Assembly (NCBI GenBank): GCA_003427395.1
Contig: BFEA01000349.1
Coordinates: 1,654,186 to 1,689,194 of the forward strand
Length of the DNA: 35,009 nt
DNA from: Chara braunii
Taxonomy: Eukaryota; Streptophyta; Charophyceae; Charales; Characeae
Direction: 5' to 3'
Below, piece after piece: positions 29,836 through 35,009 of the stretch. The notes below the pieces were generated by a model, which saw only the letters and a program-made list of their open reading frames with translations, made no database searches and was not told where the DNA came from. A program made the translations under genes and the position numbers. Positions within the stretch are counted from its first letter, which is position 1. Each line of letters starts with the position of its first letter.

Positions 29836-30655
29836 TGAAATGGGTTATTTGAGCAAAATCTTTTACCGCTTCAATAACGCTCTTCTTTCTAGAAAATCAT
29901 TCCAAACAGAACTAGAGAACATCCTAACCCAAACAGAACAGAAATGGGAAGGGGAAAACATCTACATCAAGTTTCCGAGAATAATTAATGAAATCAGCCT
30001 CCGAATATCACAAACATCCAGGAAATTGGCTTCCCAAATGAAGGAAAGAGAAGAGATGCTAAAAAATGCAATAGAGATGGCTGAGATCAACTTGCAACTC
30101 AATCCCAGGTCAACATTCTTCGCAGAGCTATACTCTAAATCCAAGGAAGAACTCTCAGAGTGGACCAAACTGAAACTCCAAGGTCTCCAACTGAGAGCTA
30201 GAATGAGAGACTGAGAACTGAATGAAAAGATGTCCAAATACTTCTTTCATAAAATAAAATCCAACTCAAGAAACCTCAAAATAGAAAGACTATTAGATTC
30301 CAATGGCAACCCACCCTCAGAAACTACTCAGCTAATCAACATAGCAGCCCGTTTCTACAAAGAGCTATATACTAGCAAAACGCCAACAGGTCAAAATAAT
30401 GAAGTTACAAGAGTGAGGAATAATTTTTTAACGGATCTGGACCGCTCCCTATCGCCCGAGGCAGCCGAACATCTGGAGAAACCAATCACCCTAGAGGAAC
30501 TGCATCAAGCACTTAAGGAGATGAAACCGAATAAGGCGCCAGGCAGAGATGGACTAACTAAAGAATTTTGGCTAGCAAGCTGGCACTATCTAGGCCCATC
30601 ACTTATGAACTTCCTCAATAAAGCATGGACCGAAGAATCCCTAGGCCAGAAGTAA
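29836..30655 (+). pseudogene. LINE ORF2, linker and start of reverse transcriptase
   Basis: The frame continues ORF2 after the insertion: GYLSKIFYRFNNALLS, a helical linker rich in Lys/Glu (KLASQMKEREEMLKN), then after a stop at 30212-30214 KYFFHKIKSNSRN. RT begins with LHQALKEMKPNKAPGRDG, which matches the L1 motif MKxxKAPGxDG, then LTKEFWLASWHYLG. The frame is lost after 30655 and RT continues in another frame from 30656. Confidence 0.88.
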
Positions 30656-31009
30656 GCACGGGGGTAGTAACCCTTCTCTACAAAAAGGGGAACAAAGAAT
30701 ACATCAGAAATTATAAACCTATATCCTTGTTGAATGTGGCCTAAAAAATCCTAGCAAAGCTACTAGCCTCCAGAATAAACCATCTCACCGGAAGATGTTT
30801 CCATCTAGACCAGACAGGCTTCATCCCTGGCAGACTCATACTGGACAATGTAATGAACCTAACCGAAGCAAACAGAATCATAAACCAAAAAAAAATCACA
30901 GCAGCAATATTTTTTTTCGATCTCGAAAAAGCGTACGACCAGGTGATCTGGGACTTTGTACAAACATGCATGGCAAAAATGGGAGTAGGGCCAATCTATC
31001 GCAAATGGT
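30656..31009 (+). pseudogene. LINE ORF2, RT fingers and motif A
   Basis: The frame reads VVTLLYKKGN, NYKPISLLNVA, then TAA where the family has Tyr, then KILAKLLASRIN, LDQTGFIPGRLILDN and the catalytic motif A, FDLEKAYDQV (first catalytic Asp at 30919). The second hAT-like insertion follows at 31018. No ATG is expected here since it is the middle of ORF2. Confidence 0.9.
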
Positions 31010-31359
31010 TAAGAGCTAAGTAGCACCGTGTTCGCGTTCGGAGGCGAACGCGAACATGTTCGCCCGAACGCGAAAAAGCGCCCAAATCCCTCCGAACGCA
31101 AACATAAAAAAAAAAAAAACGTTGTCCAAAAAATCTGAAAAAAATATATGTTATGTAAAATAACAATACAAGCAACTTTTGCCTTGGAGTCTTGTTCAAA
31201 ATCGTCGCCAATCATGAGTTAAAAATTAAAAACCGATTTTTTTTTTTTTTTAATGTTCACCCGAACATGTTCCCGAGCTGTTCGCGCGAATGCGATAACA
31301 CGTTCGCGCGAACGTGAAGGGGCGCGAACACGTTCGCCGTGCTACGCAGGGTAAGAGTT
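31010..31359. repeat. 8-bp target site duplication around the second hAT-like insertion
   Basis: taagagct at 31010-31017 and taagagtt at 31352-31359 match at seven of eight bases. The LINE codons for WLRV cross this point: tgg tta aga lies on the left, and aga gtt cta tac resumes on the right. Confidence 0.7.
31018..31351. mobile_element. Second short hAT-like insertion in LINE ORF2 (MITE-like)
   Basis: A 334-bp insert with inner inverted ends TAGCACCG and CCGTGCTA; the outermost three to seven bases do not pair, so the exact tips are uncertain. Both ends are packed with GTTCGCG/CGCGAAC words (31030-31095 and 31255-31338), partly self-complementary. The centre is A/T-rich with runs of A and T. 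No protein is encoded. Size, 8-bp duplication and repeated subterminal words resemble a hAT-type MITE. It is a different family from the one at 28893. Confidence 0.72.
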
Positions 31360-31781
31360 CTATACAATGATGCACAGCGCATGGTTCAAGTAAATGGTTT
31401 TCTATCTAACCCTTATACAATGTCAAGATCAGGGAGGCAAAGCGATCCCTTAGCTGCCCCAATTTTCCTTTTCGTTATGGAAGCCATCGCAGCCTTCCTT
31501 GGAAAGGAAATTTCTATAGAAAGACTGGAAAATATAGAGGATGAAAGGGGCAACGGACTCCACCTCCCCACCACCCTACTCTTCTCAGGCGATCTAACTG
31601 TACTAATAAGAGCCACTAACTCCTCTTTCCAAGCGCTAACTAGAGTCATGCAAGCCTTCCAGCTAGCTTCTCAAATGAAAATCAATTGGCCAAAGACTGT
31701 AGGCTGGTGGGTTTCTTCAACTCCACCACCCACGACGAATAAGGCTTCCAATGGACTGACCCCACAATCCTGATCCGGTTC
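31360..31781 (+). pseudogene. LINE ORF2, RT motifs B and C with altered catalytic box
   Basis: The frame resumes with LYNDAQRMVQVNGFLS, then motif B as SRSGRQSDPLAAPIF, close to the L1 form GxRQGDPLSP. Motif C reads LLFSGDLTVL at 31582-31593, where the family has F/Y-A-D-D. The first Asp of the pair is Gly, so polymerisation would be lost. The thumb start MQAFQLASQMKINWPKT follows, then a frameshift at about 31700. Confidence 0.9.
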
Positions 31782-33671
31782 TTGGGAATACAACTCAACA
31801 TAAACGGATGCCATCCCACATCAGTTGCAACACTGTTGTCAGCAATGATCAACAAAATGCATAGTTGGCAGAGATTGCACACATCCCTCCTCGGCAGGGT
31901 GCTGGCACTTAACAACTCAATCTTCGCCATGATGTGGTATGCCACATCCATTTGGTTCCCAACACCGGACTTTCAGCAACAAGTAAGAAGTAAGGCAACA
32001 ACCTACCTGTGGACTGGTAATCCAGACAAGCAAAACTTCATTCACAAAGTCGCATGGCAAATAGTAACGCGATCCAAAAGGGGAGGAGGTCTAGGTCTAC
32101 TTGACCCAGCCCGACAACTACAAGCCCTCCAAATCAAATGGATACTAAGACTCATTCTACAAAGCAACCTCCAATGGGTCTCACTTGCACTCAACTACAC
32201 CAGCGAATTAGCCCCATATAATTCCCCCCCCAACATGTCAAGTCAGTACTGGTTACTCAACAAACACTGGCCCATACAAAACTGCAAAAGGCTTCACAAC
32301 CAACAAATAGAACAACCAGAAGTTATAAGAAACAACCAATCCAGACCCTTCTGGGAACAACTCCTCCACACGTGGAGAAGAATATTCCCAAAAAATAAAT
32401 TAGGCCCCAAAAGGAAGGATGAAGTACTCAGGCAACCCACATTCAGCAACCCCTGGATCAAAAATGAAAGGGGAGAAATCCTATCACTCACCAAAACAAA
32501 CGCCAAATGGGGGCACTGGCTGGAAAAAGGGATCTGGCAGGTCCAACACGTGTGGGATGATGCCACCAACAATTGGAAAACTCAGAAGGACTTGAGACCA
32601 ACTCTCAAGGGGAAACATAACCTACAAGCCAACCTTGCATACATCATAGATTCTATACCTATGGAATGGAGGCGCCTACTAAGATCGGAGCAAAAATGGC
32701 TAATAGGAGACTGGGCAGCACAGAAAGACCAGAAAAATACCCAAGAGGTCCTAAAAATTGTCAACACAGAAAACATTAACAAAGAATGGATTGGATGCAA
32801 CATCTACCCCTTGAAAGAAATAGGAAACCCAGTAAGCAGTCTACAAGAGGAAAGTAGGGCAGAGGGTTCTTTTAAAATCAGTAACTTTAGAAGAATCAGA
32901 GTTCTAGAAGGAGAGACTAATAGAGTTTACAACCCGGAATCAGACATCCAGCACTTGGAAATCGACCCTGCAGAATGGTCTTGGAACATCCCTAATAACA
33001 CAGTTGTGTCAAGAAGACACAAGCTGACGGACTACACAACCAAATTAGGCTATAAACTTTTTTCTACACCCATCTCATCCAATACAATTATCCAAAAAAG
33101 ATGGCAAAAAGAAGAAATCTCACTCTCAGCATCTACCTTTAACCCCTGCTGGTCATCAATCTTCTGCACAAAACCGGTGAAATTGGCGAGCTTACTATGG
33201 CTTATAACATTCAGAGCAGTCTCAGTAAATGACTGGCTAGCACAAAGAAGAAGAAAGGAGGACAGAACAGAACAGGCTTCATGGTGCGAAGTTTGCAATT
33301 CGGAGGCTAAAGAAACACTCAACCATTGCTTCCTAGAATGTGAGAAAGCCCGAAACCTCTGGTATGAGATGGAGAACACGTGGAACAAGCTCTCCAACAA
33401 AGTGATAAAAATAAACCCTGGCACTGTATTCCTAGACATAGAACACCCCCCCCCCCTCCAAGGCTTTGACATATTCCTCTTTTCACAAATAAGAAAAGTG
33501 ACCATATGGGCCATATGGAAGAGGGGATGCGAACAAACATTCGAGGACAATCACACCATTCCTGACAACCCCCGCAGTACCATTAAGCAACTCATAGAAA
33601 CGGAATTACACGCCCTGTGGAAGAAAAATACGACCCTAATTGATAGTAACCAGATAAGAAAACATATATAA
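31782..33671 (+). pseudogene. LINE ORF2 C-terminal half with zf-RVT zinc finger
   Basis: This is the longest intact frame in the window (629 codons). It starts within the thumb (FLGIQLN in frame), with INKMHSWQRLHTSLLGRV, a pattern common in plant L1 ORF2, and VRSKATTYLWTG, GGGLGLLDPARQLQAL. Near the C-terminus is the zinc-binding finger of plant LINE reverse transcriptases: KPVKLASLLWLITFRAVSVN, then WCEVCNSEAKETLNHCFLEC (Cys-2-Cys-9-His-4-Cys, 33285-33341). No RNase H domain follows. It probably belongs to the same ORF2, not to a separate gene. Confidence 0.9.
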
Positions 33672-33922
33672 TCCAAAGATTCAAGACATTCAAACTAGGA
33701 AGAGGTAACCTAGGCACAATAAAAGAAAACAGACTGGTCATGAAAAATTGGCTAATAATACCACCCTTGCACTCCCATAGACCACACAATGCCAGCGCAG
33801 ACCCCCTAACCAACACAACGCCAACAAACCCCATTGGACCACAAGTCAGGACCGAAGATAACATCTGAGTCACAGAAATCCCTAAATCAGGTAAACCCGT
33901 AGAAGTCATACCCATCCCCTAA
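33672..33922 (+). pseudogene. LINE ORF2 extreme C-terminus in a shifted frame
   Basis: After the stop at 33669 a neighbouring frame stays coding-like: FKTFKLGRGNLGTIK, RLVMKNWLIIPP, then a TGA near 33867 and VTEIPKSGKPVEVIPIP ending at 33922. This suggests that an older ORF2 ended near 33922, with a frameshift near 33665. Confidence 0.55.
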
Positions 33923-34290
33923 ATAATACACTATAGATAACTGGACTAAAAGCCAAAATCTAGCCAACTCTACATCTCGTATGCAATACCATTGCTTATA
34001 ACAATCCAACAAGCATCATAGCTCACAGCGTGAAGGCACTACCCTCCAAACCCCAACTCAAAACTAACACTCCGACCAACGGTGCACCCAACCCATTCGC
34101 CTCCCTCACGCCACCATCTACCCTTTCTGCGAAAGCCCTCACAAAACACCATCACCAATCTCACTACTCACAAACCCCACTAACACACATCGAATACCTC
34201 CTCCCCTACACTAGACAATCAGCCCCTAAATCTATATTCCTTTCTTCCCGTAACCCCTAACTTCTGCCCCTCAGAAAACACATCCATAGC
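33923..34290. other. C-rich stretch after the LINE, probable 3' untranslated region
   Basis: C- and A-rich, G-poor sequence with no supported gene. It resembles 23981-24850 in base style. No clear poly-A tail was seen. Confidence 0.4.
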
Positions 34291-34755
34291 CACTGAATGC
34301 ATCACTAAAACACAAGGATAAAAGAGGCCATTTCGGCTAACATGAGAAAGAAAGCAGGGACAAGAGGAGACATGGTAAGCGAAGTAATTGGGTGCTAGCC
34401 CTCAGCAGAAGAACAGAAACAGAATAGAACCTTTGCCATAGCCACTATAGAGCCAAGAGTCTTAGGGTTTAGGGTTTTAGAAAGTTCGACAGCATTAGGC
34501 CTACCAAGTAACTCCAGCACGCAAAGCCAAAGATGACAGCTACAGAGCTGGGAAGAACACGTAGGACTAGGCTACAAGGGATAGGCATCTGTTCATAGAT
34601 AGAAGCCCCGACAGACGAAGTAGGACCCAACTCAAAGACAGATAGGTGAAACGGTATTCACCAATTCGTGGTAGCTGAGGCAGATCCCAGGGCTTGATCC
34701 CTAGTTCCCCAACTTACCTGTGTATAATATCTACGTCAACTCGAAGAGTTNAACC
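34291..34755. other. Unassigned non-coding stretch
   Basis: No supported gene on either strand. It includes a short telomere-like run at 34462-34480 and an N at 34751. Confidence 0.5.
34462..34480. repeat. Short TTTAGGG-type telomere-like motif
   Basis: ttagggtttagggttttag holds about two and a half plant telomere-type units. It is too short to call a telomeric array and is common by chance or at old repair sites. Confidence 0.5.
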
Positions 34756-35009
34756 TGCGACCTGTAGAACCGCCAGTGGTAGGTAGATTGTCGTAGGGCA
34801 CAGGATAGACTGGAATCGAACTGTAGACCTGTAGGGTAGAAGTCTAGACAGTTCCGGAGTTGTAGCTGAAGACTGCCTGAAGAGTCAAGGTCGTAGCTGC
34901 TACTTACCTGAAAGGGCAAAGTCGTAGCTGCTACAGTACCGAAAGGCCAACTTAGAGAGTTCTAGAAGTGGCCTTTCGGAGTCAGTCCCTGTTAGGTGCA
35001 GGCAAGTGG
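34756..35009. repeat. Short dispersed repeats at the right edge
   Basis: gtcgtagctgctac occurs at about 34891-34904 and 34921-34934, with related tgtagctg and ctgtagacctgtag words nearby. The stretch looks like part of a degenerate repeat that continues past the window. No gene is seen. Confidence 0.5.

Larger units (their letters stand above)
25387..33922 (+). mobile_element. L1-type LINE retrotransposon, broken and twice interrupted
   Basis: ORF1 with zinc knuckle is followed by ORF2 with APE endonuclease, RT and zf-RVT, the domain set of plant L1-clade LINEs. It runs opposite to the three gypsy elements. Removing the two insertions (935 and 334 bp plus one duplication each) gives about 7.2 kb of coding region, near the size of plant L1 elements. 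No poly-A tail or flanking duplication could be placed, so the outer borders are open. It is inactive: stops, frameshifts and an FSGD catalytic box. Confidence 0.9.

Noticed and set aside
34462-34480. Interstitial telomere
   Set aside because: Only about two and a half TTTAGGG-like units; kept as a minor motif, not as telomeric DNA.
34668-34712. tRNA-like sequence with gtagctgaggcag and gcttgatccct
   Set aside because: The B box has two mismatches at invariant bases and the A-B distance is too short.

Overview
This 35 kb window is a nest of retrotransposons from a plant-lineage (streptophyte) nuclear genome. I see no intact host gene, no rRNA or tRNA gene, no CRISPR array and no operon. The evidence for the lineage is three Ty3/gypsy-type LTR retrotransposons (at least two with chromodomain-like integrase tails), an L1-type LINE with a C-terminal zf-RVT zinc finger, hAT-like insertions with 8-bp target duplications, and a short TTTAGGG-type motif. 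The gag style (coiled-coil, K/E-rich, starting MVTTRTGTST) recalls elements of charophyte algae such as Chara. That is an impression from memory and species is not established.

Layout. (1) 1-298: tandem repeats at the window edge. (2) About 254-5241, minus strand: Gypsy-1, a decayed element running gag, protease, RT, RNase H, integrase from right to left; its integrase is cut off just before the second catalytic Asp. (3) 5242-6682: non-coding, repeat-bearing sequence ending at a polypurine-tract/LTR-like junction. (4) About 6683-13150, minus strand: Gypsy-3, a chromovirus with a clear chromodomain at 7627-7803. (5) 13511-22566, minus strand: Gypsy-2, the most complete element. It has two LTRs (1313 and 1249 bp), a tRNA-iMet-like primer binding site, gag, protease, RT, RNase H and integrase, plus a GPY/F and chromodomain-like tail. 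It is inserted into an AT-rich stretch that continues on both sides. (6) 22567-25386: non-coding or low-complexity sequence (AT-rich, K/E-codon-rich with a GA microsatellite, C-rich, AT-rich). (7) 25387-33922, plus strand: an L1-type LINE with a long ORF1 and an ORF2 (APE endonuclease, RT, zinc finger). It is split by two short DNA-transposon-like insertions at 28893-29827 and 31018-31351. (8) 33923-35009: probable LINE 3' region, then unassigned repeats.

Relative history that the sequence supports: the LINE was there before both hAT-like insertions, and the AT-rich stretch was there before Gypsy-2. Every element carries frameshifts, stops or altered catalytic residues, so all look dead. I did not find a new functional system. 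The points most worth checking are the 34-bp array inside the Gypsy-2 LTRs (10 copies against 8), an open frame running from pol through the LTR, the two hAT-like insertions with repeated subterminal palindromes, and an unexplained open frame fused to the broken Gypsy-1 integrase.
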